Shown here one piece after another: positions 47,746-58,398 of a DNA stretch of 64,000 nt. The first letter of the stretch is position 1. Every line of letters begins with the position of its first letter. Location: NCBI GenBank assembly GCA_963575745.1, contig CAUYUJ010011481.1, positions 187,001 to 251,000 of the forward strand. Reading direction: 5' to 3'. Origin of the DNA: Prorocentrum cordatum (taxonomy: Eukaryota > Sar > Dinophyceae > Prorocentrales > Prorocentraceae). The notes under the pieces were generated by a model. That model was not told the DNA's origin. It was given only the letters and a program-made list of their open reading frames with translations, and did not search any database. The position numbers and the translations under genes are program-made.

Positions 47746-47970
47746 TTCTTGCTCCCCCATGCGTTCCTCGAAGTCTTTCCAAACCGACTCGGGGAACAAC
47801 TGGCCCGATAGCTTGGTCAAGCTCTTGCCCAGCTGTCGGCCACAGAGGCGCTTCCAAAAGTTGGTGGGGGCGGCGGTGATTCGCCGTAGGCGTCTTCGAT
47901 ACACGCTTGCAGGAACCTGTGAACAGTGAACTGGTAGACGGGATGTATTGCAACATCGTTGATGCGTCAT
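47713..47970 (-). pseudogene. R3 coding-like fragment, copy b
   Basis: The minus frame reads YRRRLRRITAAPTNFWKRLC, GRQLGKSLTKLSGQLFPESV, WKDFEERMGEQ and then Glu-rich microsatellite to the stop at 47713. The DNA at 47745-47910 is about 95% identical to 40263-40430. No start, no known domain. Confidence 0.5.
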
Positions 47971-48004
47971 GGGTTTGCACTGGTCCTCCTCCCCCTCCTC
48001 CTAC

Positions 48005-48170
48005 TGTCAGGGTTCGGGGGGGCTCGCGTTGGCCTGATGGTGCCATCCTGAAAATGTGACGCGTTCCCCTGCTGCAAACATCCCACGAAAACTGGACCGT
48101 CAAACTCCAGGAACCGCTCGTCAAAACGCGTCGGCAAACCCGATCTCCAGCGTACTCGAATCTTACGTTT
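48005..48170. repeat. R2 dispersed repeat, copy c
   Basis: GGGTTCGGGGGGGCTCGCGT, CATCCTGAAAATGTGACG, CTGCTGCAAACATCCCACGA, AAACTGGACCGTCAAACTCC, ending ACTCGAATCTTACG as in copy a. Confidence 0.8.
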
Positions 48171-48656
48171 TGCCGATCCTCCTCCTCCCCCATCCGCTTT
48201 CCCTCAGAATTTACTGCTTCCTGTCGACCCCAAGGGCGTGTTGGTAGGGCGGGCCGGGCGTTTCGCACGAGACTTCCTTACCATTTGCGATCCTGCCTAC
48301 GATCCCGAAACTTGGAATCTGCAACCGTTTCAAGGATGGAGGACGGGCGGTATTCAACATGTGGCTCTCGCCTCGGCGCCGCGCAAACTTGCCCAAAAAC
48401 ACTGCAACGGCGTCAAGTATGGAGGGCGGGTGTTTTTCAAAACGTGGCTTTCGCACTAGCACCGCGCACATTCACCTTCAAAGCTTGCAGCAGCTTCACG
48501 GATGGAGGGCGGGCAGTTTTCAATACAGTCGGGCCTGGGCCAGAAGAGCATCCCTCAAGAGCACGAGACCGTTCGCCGGCGGAAATGAGCAGAACATCCA
48601 AGGGTGCCCTCCCCGGAATGCGCAAGCGCATCGAAAACGACGGAGAACGCTATGGT
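48171..48656. other. Non-coding stretch with a twice-repeated 75-bp block
   Basis: GGATGGAGG(A/G)CGGGC(G/A)G, TT(T/C)(A/T)A..CGTGGCT and (A)GCACCGCGCA-type wording recur at about 48333, 48415 and 48502. An old tandem repeat of about 80-90 bp. No gene. Confidence 0.5.
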
Positions 48657-48886
48657 TAAGTCGGGCGTGCCCCCCTTTTTTACATGGGGATTGTCTAGGG
48701 AAAACAAAAGCTACTCAAAAAAAGCTCCGAAATCGTTTTTGTTGGTTACAATAAAAATGATAATACGAATAATAACAGTAATAATACTAATAATAAACAA
48801 TAAAAAAAACTATAAAACAATGGTCCCCAGACTATTGTTTGACTATGGTTTTATTTCCCCTTTGTAGAGGGACAGGCCCGACTCAA
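48657..48886. mobile_element. M1 element, copy i
   Basis: Left TAAGTCGGGCGTGCCCCCCT; interior AAT-rich with TGGTCCCCAGACTATTGTTT; right CCCCTTTGTAGAGGGACAGG, CCCGACTC; about 230 bp. Confidence 0.75.
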
Positions 48887-49094
48887 CGCCAGGGTGCCCT
48901 CCCCGAACCGACCTCGATGTGATGCCTCGGTCCGACCGCGCGTGGCCCTCGCCCGGACGCCGCGCACGCTCTCATCCTGACCGCAGGCAGGCTGCGGGAC
49001 GCAGGGCGGGCCCCTTTGTCACGCCGAGGCCCTCGCCTGCGGCGCCCTGGCGCCACTCGCCAAGAACAGCCCGCGATGCGTGGGAGGACTCGTG
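48887..49094. other. GC-rich non-coding stretch
   Basis: Nothing recognised. Confidence 0.4.
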
Positions 49095-49295
49095 CGGTTC
49101 AGGTAGGGAGAGGTAGGGAGGGGACAGGGACACCCAAATCCATAGACACATCTCCGCCCCCCACCCCCCCCCACATACTGTTCCGCATGGTCTGGATGTT
49201 CGGCTCCCCCCCCGCGTCCCATCTTTGCCTGTATCTCCCTGGGTGAAAAAAAACGATTGCTTGTGTCTGTGTGCGTGTTTCCCTCCTGGTGAAGT
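49095..49295. repeat. R4 dispersed repeat, copy c (decayed)
   Basis: CCCCACATACTGTTCCGCAT, CGTCCCATCTTTGCCTGTAT and GCTTGTGTCTGTGTGCGTGT, in the order of 17230-17420. Confidence 0.5.
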
Positions 49296-50186
49296 CCCAA
49301 GCACGGCTTGGAATTGCCAGGACGCCACAGTCGCGTTGGCTGGCCGCGTTAAGCTCCAAGGAGTGGTGTTGTGGCACGATTTAGGACTCTCACACTGTTG
49401 TCTGCCTATGCGTCACTGCTCGCGGTGACAATACATTCCTGTAGGGGCCCATGAAAAAAAAACCTGAACGGAGGGTTGATTGCAACATCGCTGATGCGTT
49501 TCAAGTTTACTCTGGTCCTCCTCCTGCTCGTCCTCAGTGGCACGTCCACGGCCTCCACGAGGTGTTTGTTTGCATGTGCATCCTGCGATAAGGGACATGC
49601 GGCGGAGCACCCAGTGGCGAAGGCAAAACGGGCGGGTCTCCTCGGAAGGCTCTGAGGGCCTCGGACCTTCAAACAGGTTGCCTGGGCCTTGTCCGAAGCC
49701 GCGGAGCGCTTCTCAGAAGTCAAAAGCCAGACGGCCTCCGAGAAGCCACGCCCCCCCCCTCATTTTCCCGCTCGCCACGCCGGTGAGGCATGGTCGATCA
49801 CCCGACCAGTGTTACAGTCGGGGCGTTGACCTAAGGAACCCTGAATAAGGAACGAGGCCCCTTTTTTCACAAGTTAACCTTCGATTTCCTATCGGAAACA
49901 TAAGGAAAGCCTGAGGCAAGCTGCGAAACACTTAAGGAACGCGGAGCCCCTCCCCAACGAAAAGGGTTCCTTCTTCAGCGCCCCGCCTGTATGCTGCTGG
50001 TGGCGTCGCTGCGACAGAAGATCCCCCTCCACTCGAAACCAGGCGAGCGGATGGGCGCGGGGTCGCGCTGGCCCCTCCTTGGTGCGCTGGTGCTCGAGCT
50101 CCGCCTGTGGGGGCGGCTCCCGAGGCGCCCGGGAGCAGGGAGGAGGGCGCGGGCACGGGCCCCGAGCCCGAGGAGGGCCCTGCAGT
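49296..50186. other. Non-coding stretch
   Basis: GGTTGATTGCAACATCGCTG, ATGCGTTTC.A at 49473-49505 resembles ATTGCAACATCGTTGATGCG at 47947-47966, with TGGTCCTCCTCC following in both: a short dispersed repeat. No gene recognised. Confidence 0.45.
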
Positions 50187-50493
50187 TTCGGGGGCGGCCA
50201 GGGGGGGGGGGGCGTCCAAGGGGGGGGGCTGCAAGTCATGGCCTGCGGCACGTGCGCGGCCCAGCGGGGGTGGGGGTCAAGGACGTAATGAGACAAGAAG
50301 AGGCGCCATGAGATCTGGGGAAATATCATGGCCCACGCCATGATAATTATCCACCCCCCCTAGTCATCACCCCCCTCTCTTCCGCCCCCGAAAATAAGAA
50401 GAGGCACCATGAACTCCGGGGAGACATCCATCATGGCCCCCGCTATGATATCCCCTCCCCCTAGGCCTCACCCCCCTCTTGGCCGCCCCCGAC
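50187..50493. mobile_element. M4 element copy c with a second M4 right half
   Basis: Left TTTCGGGGGCGGCCAGGGGG; hairpin TATCATGGCCCACGCCATGA; right end TCTTCCGCCCCCGAAA at 50391. It is followed by another M4 right half (ATCATGGCCCCCGCTATGAT ... CTCTTGGCCGCCCCCGAC) ending 50493. Confidence 0.75.
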
Positions 50494-50734
50494 GGGGGCG
50501 GCTCCCGAGACGCCCGGGGGCAGGGAGGAGGGCGCGGGCGGGCACGGGCCCCGAACCCGAGGAGAGGGCCCCGGGAGAGAGCACCCAGGGGAAGCGATCC
50601 GGGGCCTCCAGTGGGGACGGGGCCGCACGGAACCCTCGCAAGAGAAGCCCAGCTCCGAAAATCCCTCCAAAGAACTCGCCCAGGGCGCGGGCTTCTTAGC
50701 GCAAGGGTTCCATCGGAGAAATTAGAGGTCTCCT
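50494..50734. other. GC-rich non-coding stretch
   Basis: GGCTCCCGAG(A/G)CGCCCGGG and CAGGGAGGAGGGCGCGGGC repeat words found at 50116-50160, so this is a partial duplicate of the sequence left of M4 copy c. Confidence 0.5.
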
Positions 50735-50935
50735 GGATGGGGTCCGAATAGATGGGGTCGGAGGATCGCGCCGCATCGGCGATGCATCGGCGATGCACCG
50801 ACGATGCATCGTCGACGTCGGCGAGGCATCGGCACCGTCGGCGAGAAAATCGGGTTCCGCATCGAGCCGCATCGCCGATGCATCCACGATACCGAACGAT
50901 CCTACGACCCCATCTGCTCCGACCCCGTCAGGGAG
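50735..50935. repeat. R5 repeat with CATCGGCGATGCA words, copy c
   Basis: GGTCGGAGGATCGCGCCGCA, CATCGGCGATGCATCGGCGA, CCGCATCGAGCCGCATCGCC, ending CATCTGCTCCGACCCCGTCA. Confidence 0.75.
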
Positions 50936-51352
50936 GCCTAGAGAAACCTGGGGCACCCTGGGCGCAGCAGTCTCTTGAAGATCGAGGGAAGTCACCGCGC
51001 ATCGCTGGAAGCGGAGAAGCCTGGGACACCCTGACGAAAGCACCCGGTTCTTGGCGCGCGTCCCCACTGTATGGATCGGCGCGGCCAGGATCCTGGGTCA
51101 CCCAGCTTGGCGCTCTCTTCGGCGGTCAATGACGGGCGGCATGCGCGATCGCGACCGCAGACGCCCTCCGCGCAGCCCCGCAGTCGGGGGCCCGGGGGCC
51201 CTGCGCGATGCGGCGCGCAGCTGGCCCTGCGAGCTGCGCCACGCGGCCGCCGGCGCAACGCGGGTGTCCCGCGAACGCAGCTTTCCCTGCCCGTGCGGCC
51301 CGCAGGCGATCCCACCAACCAGGACAAGCACGGGCCAGCCACGACGAGCGCT
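50936..51352. other. GC-rich non-coding stretch
   Basis: No repeat copy or convincing frame. Confidence 0.4.
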
Positions 51353-51522
51353 GGGTCGGGCATGTCCCCCTGCGGGCGCAATGTGGAGGAGACCACGAGA
51401 TTGGCCAACAACATGCTCAAGCATATATTCAAGGCAGAACCGAGGCAGAACCGGAGCATCGTCCCCAGACTGTTCTTCGACTATTCTGGCACCTTCCCCC
51501 TGCAGGAGGGACGTGCCCGACT
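51353..51522. mobile_element. M1 element, copy j
   Basis: 170 bp; left GGGTCGGGCATGTCCCCCTG; interior CATCGTCCCCAGACTGTTCT, TCGACTATTC; right CCCCCTGCAGGAGGGACGTG, CCCGAC. Confidence 0.8.
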
Positions 51523-51741
51523 TCCGACACGCCCCCGACCGCGCGCCCCGCGCCTCCGCGGTGCGCGGCCGTCCTCGCGCCCCCGCGGCGCCCGCCGGAG
51601 AGAAGCAGCCCCCCCACCCAGCCCACACTGCGCGCAGCGCGAGCCGGGAGGGCGCACGGGGCTCCGCGGGGATCGACCGAAGCAGCGTGTTGCCTCCGCG
51701 TTTTGTTATCGTTTGCCCTCGGTTTGTCATCAGTCCGCCTC

Positions 51742-51850
51742 TTGCCGTCGCTCGGACGTCCATTTCCCGTGCATTTGTCGGTTTCGTGCGTGTTTTTTTT
51801 TTGCTCGATGGTCCAGGATGGTCTGCTGCAAAGCGACACCGACACGAACC
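51742..51850. mobile_element. M3 element, copy d, right end decayed
   Basis: GCCGTCGCTCGGACGTCCAT, TTCCCGTGCATTTGTCGGTT, TCGTGCGTGTTTTTTTTTGC, TCGATGGTCCAGGATGG; the right TIR is not clear. Confidence 0.65.
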
Positions 51851-53075
51851 CGGCCGACGAAGTCGCCAAAGCACCGTTCAGGTCGATCCCTGGGGCCCCG
51901 GGAGGCAACCTTTCAGGCCCCCGTATGCGGGGGACTTGTGCTGGACCAAGACGATGGCGCGCCCGATGCGAAACTGCAGACGTTGGCCGAGGCATTCTCC
52001 ATGCCTCGGGAACTTCAGCTGTTCTCTGTCCAACAAACTTCTAGTTTGCAGCGTCCTGGCTTCAGGGGGCCCCAAATTCGCCGTGCTCGAGGGGCGGCGG
52101 GTCAACCAGGAGCGACCCTCGGCCGAAACATCAGGGAGGGGCTGGGGGGAGAGCAGCGGGGTCTTTTTTGCTGGCGTGAGCTGAAGCCACACGCGTCAGC
52201 AGGATGGGATTGAAACCCAGGATGGGGATCTCGAAAAGAGGCCCGCCCCTCCCACAAAAACGGGTGGGGAACGGACGGGGGGAAGGAGGGAGGGGCAGGT
52301 GGCAGTGGTGGAGAAGAGAGGTGACGACGGCGGACCAGAGGGAAGTTTTAGGGAGACGGGACGGGAGTCACATCTGAGATCTAAGGCGAAGCCAGGACGA
52401 GGATAGAATCGGGTGGGGGTTCAGCCGAGAATCTCTGATATCTGGCGGCTCTGGAGGATGTATCGGGCGCCGCGGCCATCTCGGAACGTTCTGGAACGCT
52501 CTGACAGCGACCCGGAACGCTCTGGAAGGCATTGATCCTCGTCGTGGCCCCGCCCGAAGATCTTACCCCTCGGCGACGACGACGACGATGACGATGACGA
52601 TGACGATGTCGACGACGTTGCCATCGTCATCGCCATCGCCATCGTCATCGCCATCCATGACAATTTCGCTGAGTCCGGCTCTTGCTGCATCTGCCGAGCC
52701 GGGAGTCGAATCGGGCCCCGGTGCCCGAGGGGATGGCGCCTGCGGTGCGTGGCGCGCTGAATAGGCAACGCCGGGTTTTTGCTCCCCGCCGCGTCGGGCC
52801 TCGGCCCCGCAGTGGTCCCCCCCGCCCAAATCTCCTGGGAGGCCAGGACAAGCCACACCCCCTCGTGAACCCAACGCGGGCCTGGGTTCCGCGTCCTGAC
52901 GATGCTCTGCTGCACTCGGCCGCCGCTGGGTGGGGGCAGCGATGCATGAAGGGGGGGGCGGAAAGAGGGTGCACTGCTGGGGCCCTACAAGGGGCCCCTT
53001 CTGGGCCCCACGGGGCTCTCTTGGGGGGGACCCAAGGGACCCTTCTCTGCATGACTCGCTGTCCACCCCACTAAT
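51851..53075. other. Non-coding stretch with R8 and GAC/GAT repeats
   Basis: R8 copy at 52390-52510 (GCCAGGACGAGGATAGAATC, GGCGGCTCTGGAGGATGTAT, CGGGCGCCGCGGCC, then GGAACGTTCTGGAACGCTCT). (GACGAT)n/(CATCGC)n at 52572-52660. No gene. Confidence 0.55.
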
Positions 53076-53252
53076 CTCGGGGATGGACAGACCCCCCTTT
53101 AGCAAAACGTGGTTTAGTGGAAACGACCTGAGGCCCAAACCTGGCGGGCGCCAGCCTGGAAAATAACGGCCACGGCGCCCTCTCGAGAACCGAAAACGGA
53201 CAATTCACGAATTGACGTGTCACTGTTGGGGGTTCTGTCCACCCCCGATAAT
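53076..53252. mobile_element. M8 TIR element, copy a
   Basis: Left CTCGGGGATGGACAGACCCC, CC; right GGGGGTTCTGTCCACCCCCG. The interior ACGGCC(A/G)CG(G/A)CGCCCTCTC, GAACCGAA(A/T)ACGG is shared with 61161-61331. Confidence 0.75.
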
Positions 53253-54378
53253 CGCCCCGCCAACACACGACCCCCATTGCACGGGGGGGGGGGGCGGGGC
53301 CAGAGTCCCGCGGGAAGGTCGGGCGACTTCCGGGCGGAGAGGACACGCGCACGCCCGAGCGGCCTTTGCACGAGGCACGCATCACGGGAGAAAGGAATGG
53401 GAACAGAGGAAAAATGCGAAGAGGACGGGAAATCTCTATGGCAGAGGGGGAGACACATACACTGCGAGAACTGGCGCGGAAGAAAAGGAGGACGATTGTC
53501 AACATCAGCGTGGTCACGGGCATGACCATGTCGGATGGATTGCCCTGCGTCATACGTTTGGAGGGGCGTGGGCATCAGTGTGCTCATGTGCATAATGACA
53601 GCATGCCGATTGCACGCCATCGTGTAGCATGCAGCATATAGGGCCGTTCGTTCGCCCCCCGCGCAGCTCCCATCACATACCTTGTTCCACATAGCTCCCA
53701 CTCCGCACATGTCGCCACAACGCATGCAAAACGTAGTTTGCGCCACACAGTCTGCACCACATGGGTTCCGCACCGTAGATCCTCCGTACAAGCAATTCAT
53801 ATATTCCACGCCCAACCCGAGCCCACACTTGTGCCGCAGGCCCCACCCACACGCCATGGACACTGCAAATTACACCTGATGCTGACTCGATTTGCATTGT
53901 TCATGGGAAATCGCACCGTCCCAGGGCGACCTGTGTTCACCCCCGCCTTCACACCTGACAAATGATGCGATGCGCGCGCACTCGCCCATTTCAAGGAACC
54001 ACAAAAACATTGTTCCAAAAAACCATGGGCGCATCCGCGTTGACCCAGCACGCGCGCAGCGTTTGTTTTTTCCTTTGTTTTACCAGCAAGAGCGGGCGAC
54101 CAGCGCAGTTGCAAGCTCCTGGAGGTGGCGCCCGACTCAACCGGGCACCTTGGGGAGCTGCGCTGCACGCCGCGCCGCCGGCGCCGCGAAATCGGACACG
54201 CTGCCCCCGGCGCAGCGCACGAGTCCGTAGGTGCCGTCTGGCGGGCGCTCGTGGCCGCCTCGCGGGCGCCCCCTGCGCGGTGGCTGGCAGGGAGCACGCG
54301 CGGCACTCTCACGGCGGCGTGCCCGTGGCCGCGGCGCGGCCGCCGCGTGCGGCGCCCGAGGTTTTCCAGGGCCTTTTT
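53253..54378. other. Non-coding stretch
   Basis: No repeat copy recognised and no frame with protein-like wording. Confidence 0.4.
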
Positions 54379-54519
54379 CGGGCGGGTGGTTATGGGGGGG
54401 GTCCCAAAGGGGGGATGAAGAAAAAGGTTCCGAAGGGCCCCGCAGGGGCCCTGAAGGGCCCCTTCAGGGCCCCTTTCTTCATCCCCCAGGTGGGTCAAAC
54501 CCCATTACCACCCGCCCGA
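54379..54519. mobile_element. M12 TIR element
   Basis: 141 bp; left CGGGCGGGTGGTTATGGGGG, right CCCCATTACCACCCGCCCG. GGGGATGAAGAAAAAGG is mirrored by CCTTTCTTCATCCCC, so the TIRs reach about 50 bp. Core GGGCCCCGCAGGGGCCC. Single copy in the window. Confidence 0.75.
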
Positions 54520-54870
54520 CCTTCGCCCTCGTCGTCCCCCCACGGTGGGCGCCCGTGGCGGCCCCTTTTCAGTTTTTGCCCTTCCGTCTCGCCCTACCCG
54601 ACATGCGGATTCTGAAAGAAACCTGGGAATAATGAGCAACCATTCAAATCTATCCCAAACTAACACAAAACACGATCGGCCCCAGACGATGCACGACTTA
54701 GCCCTACCTCGCGCCGACCTACACTGCTGACAGTTCTCGCTCGCCTCCGTCGGCGTCGTCGTCGCTGTCCTCGGCCGCCCTCCCGCGAGGGGGCAAGAAC
54801 CGAGACGTCCGACGATGTGTTCTTCTCCAGGGTGCGAGGCCATGGCGGTGCCCCGGGGGGGGGTATGGCT
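54520..54870. other. Non-coding stretch
   Basis: Nothing recognised. Confidence 0.4.
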
Positions 54871-55184
54871 AGGTCGGGCATGTCCTTCTACGGGCGGACT
54901 TTGACTGAACATTGTGAATGGGCCAGAAACGCCATAAAACAACATCAATAACGAAACATCGCCCCCAGACTATTCGTTTACCATCTTTGAATATAGGGAA
55001 CCCACAAAGGACGTACGCGCCCAACTATGTACATGAACACGGCCCCATCGATCCGCGAGACCGGCAGCGTTATACGAACATTTGCGCAATGCGTACTCTC
55101 GAAACCAGCGTGGATTCATGTACGTGTACGTCCTACTGTCGCTCCTGAGAACACTACTCCTGTAGAGAAACATGCCTGACTTAA
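54871..55184. mobile_element. M1 element, copy k, interrupted by R1
   Basis: Left AGGTCGGGCATGTCCTTCTA; interior ATCGCCCCCAGACTATTCGT up to about 54994; right ACTCCTGTAGAGAAACATGC, CTGACTT. R1 occupies 54995-55150. Confidence 0.75.
54995..55150. repeat. R1 dispersed repeat, copy b, inside M1
   Basis: GGAACCCACAAAGGACGTAC, GTTATACGAACATTTGCGCA, CTCTCGAAACCAGCGTGG, ATTCATGTACGTGTACGTCC, CGCTCCTGA. Confidence 0.85.
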
Positions 55185-55288
55185 GGAGTAGTGCTTCCTG
55201 TCCCGGGTCAGTGCTGGACGGTCCTGGGGCCCGACGCCTGGAACCGGGGGCCGAGATCGAGGGGGAGCTGACCAACAAGAACTGCATA

Positions 55289-58200
55289 CTCCAGATTTCG
55301 TAATAAAAGGGAGGGGGTCTCATTTCGGGGGGGGTCTCTTCCAGGCTATCTTGGAGGGCCTGGGGGGGTCTGGGGACGATGTTTTGGAGGGTTCTCCCAC
55401 GAGGGGGGGTCTGAAATGGCTTGTCTCGGAGGGTCCATTGCGATTTATTTCCATTGAATTCATTCCATGCATAGCATGCTCTCCCCTAATGGACCGTGAG
55501 CGGGACCCAATCCCCTGCCGGTCGTCTAGTGCCGCCATCATAGGCAACCAGAGGGGTCATCATAGGCACCTCGCACCCAATTCGGGGCCATCAGCAAGGC
55601 TCGTTTTGGGAAGAAGGACCATCATAGGCCTTCGCGCTCAATCTGTTCATTGAACTCAACTGTCTCGTCATCGTCCTCCTCTTCCTCCCTGTCCTCCTCC
55701 TCCTGGTCCGCCCTTCCCCCCCCCCCTCCCCCCCCCTGGTGAGGACCATCATAGGCCTTACCAGTGAGGACCACCATGAGGCCTCACACCCCTTGCAGTT
55801 TCCATCACCGGAACTGCGGGGGTCGAACCAAATCCCCACAAACCTGGCGCCGTACGTGCAGTGCCAGGGGCGGCGGCCCGTCTTCCCATCTTACCATCAT
55901 AGGAGGATGCGAAGTCCCTGAAGACGGGACGGGGTGGGCACGAGCGGGCATCATAGCCGGCTCACAATCAAAAGAGACATCATAGCCTCATCAGTCTAGA
56001 TTGATCCACTCACGGATCCACTGCGATTTATTTCCATCGAATTCATTCCATGCGTAGCATGCTCACCCCTAATGGACCGTGAACGGGACCCAATCCCCTG
56101 CCGGTCGTCTAGTGCCGCCATCATAGGCAACCAGAGGGGCCATCATACGCACCTCGCACCCAATTCGGGGCCATCAGCAAGGCTCGTTTTGGGAAGAAGG
56201 ACCATCATAGGCCTTCGCGCTCAATCTGTTCATTGAACTCAACTGTCTCGTCATCGTCCTCCTCCTCCTCCCTGTCCCCCTCCTCCTGGTCCGCCCTTGC
56301 CCTCCCCCCCCCCTGGTGAGGACCATCATAGGCCTTGCCAGTGAGGACCACCATGAGGCCTCACACCCCTTGCAGTTTCCATCACCGGAACTGCGGGGGT
56401 CGAACCAAATCCCCACAAACCTGGCGCCGTACGTGCAGTGCCAGGGGCGGCGGCCCGTCTTCCCATCTTACCATCATGGGAGGATGCGAAGTCCCTAAGA
56501 CGGGACGGTGTGGGCACGAGCGGGCATCATAGCCGGCTCAAAATCAAAAGAGGCATCATAGCCTCATCAGTCTAGATTGATCCACTTACGGATCCACTGC
56601 GATTTATTTCCATTGAATTCATTCCATGCGTAGCATGCTCACCCCTAATGGACCACGAACGGGACCCAGTCCCCTGCCTGTCGTCTAGTGCCGCCATCAT
56701 AGGCAACCAGAGGGGCCATCATAGGCACCTCGCACCCAATTCGGGGCCATCAGCAAGGCTCGTTTTGGGAAGAAGGACCATCATAGGCCTTCGCACTCAA
56801 TCTGTTCATTGAACTCAACTGTCTCGTCATCGTCCTCCTCTTCCTCCCTGTCCTCCTCCTCCTGGTCCGCCCTTGCCCTCCCCCCCCCCTGGTGAGGACC
56901 ATCATAGGCCTTACCAGTGAGGACCACCATGAGGCCTCACACCCCTTGCAGTTTCCATCACCGGAACTGCGGGGGTCGAACCAAATCCCCACAAACCTGG
57001 CGCAGTACGTGCAGTGCCAGGGGCGGCGGCCCGTCTTCCCATCTTACCATCATGGGAGGATGCGAAGTCCCTGAAAACGGGACGGGGTGGGCACGAGCGG
57101 GCATCATAGCCGGCTCAAAATCAAAAGAGGCATCATAACCTCATCAGTCTAGACGGATCCACTCACGGATCCACTGCGATTTATTTCCATTGAATTCATT
57201 CCATGCGTAGCATGCTCACCCCTAATGGACCGCGAACGGGACCCAATCCCCTGCCGGTCGTCTAGTGCCGCCATCATAGGCAACCAGAGGGGCCATCATA
57301 GGCACCTCGCACCCAATTCGGGGCCATCAGCAAGGCTCGTTTTGGGAAGAAGGACCATCATAGGCCTTCGCGCTCAATCTGTTCATTGAACTCAACTGTC
57401 TCGTCATCGTCCTCCTCTTCCTCCCTGTCCTCCTCCTCCTGGTCCGCCTTTGCCCTCCCCCCCCCTGGCGAGGACCATCATAGGCCTTACCAGTGAGGAC
57501 CACCATGAGGCCTCACACCCCCTTGCAGTTTCCATCACCGGAACTGCGGGGGTCGAGCCAAATCCCCACAAACCTGGCGCCGTACGTGCAGTGCCAGGGG
57601 CGGCGGCCCGTCTTCCCATCTTACCATCATGGGAGGATGCGAAGTCCCTGAAGACGGGACGGGGTGGGCACGAGCGGGCATCATAGCCGGCTCACAATCA
57701 AAAGAGGCATCATAGCCTCATCAGTCTAGATTGATCCACTCACGGATCCACTGCGATTTATTTCCATTGAATCCATTCCATGCGTAGCATGCTCACCCCT
57801 AATGGACCGTGAACGGGACCCAATCCCCTGCCGGTCGTCTAGTGCCGCCATCATAGGCAACCAGAGGGGCCATCATAGGCACCTCGCACCCAATTCGGGG
57901 CCATCAGCAAGGCTCGTTTTGGGAAGAAGGACCATCATAGGCCTTCGCGCTCAATCTGTTCATTGAACTCAACTGTCTCGTCATCGTCCTCCTCTTCCTC
58001 CCTGTCCTCCTCCTCCTGGTCCGCCCTTGCCCTCCCCCCCCTGGTGAGGACCATCATAGGCCTTACCAGTGAGGACCACCATGAGGCCTCACACCCCTTG
58101 CAGTTTCCATCACCGGAACTGCGGGGGTCGAACCAAATCCCCACAAACCTGGCGCCGTACGTGCAGTGCCAGGGGCGGCGGCCCGTCTTCCCATCTTATC

Positions 58201-58398
58201 ATCATGGGAGGGTGCGAAGTCCCTGAAGACGGGACGGGGTGGGCACGAGCGGGCATCATAGCCGGCTCAAAATCAAAAGAGGCATCATAGCCTCATCAGT
58301 CTAGATTGATCCACTCACGGATCCACTGCGATTTATTTCCATTGAATTCATTCCATGTGTAGCATGCTCACCCCTCCCTTTTATTACGACATCTGGAG
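55289..58398. mobile_element. M2 Stowaway-like element, copy e, with macrosatellite between its ends
   Basis: Left part 55289-55436 is a normal first-subgroup M2 (inverted interior relative to copies a and c). The last TIR (CCCTTTTATTACGACATCTG, GAG) appears only at 58376-58398. Both outer flanks are TA. Between them is the 577-bp tandem array. Confidence 0.85.
55437..58375. repeat. Five-copy 577-bp macrosatellite plus partial sixth
   Basis: Unit starts (TGCGATTTATTTCC) at 55439, 56022, 56598, 57175, 57752 and 58327: spacings 583, 576, 577, 577, 575. Copies look about 97-99% identical. Each unit includes a TCC tract, a C-run and about seven CATCATAG(G/C)C words. Short frames (Ser/Arg or Asp/Glu-rich) recur because the unit recurs; none looks like a gene. 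Confidence 0.95.

Noticed and set aside
53076-53252. Promoter or terminator hairpin of a bacterial type
   Set aside because: The inverted ends match a second copy at 61161-61331, so it is a dispersed TIR element.
55591-58290. Repeated 60-80-residue frames in each macrosatellite unit as a multi-copy gene
   Set aside because: Frames lie on both strands, lack conserved start context, differ in length between units through C-run changes, and have no protein-like wording.
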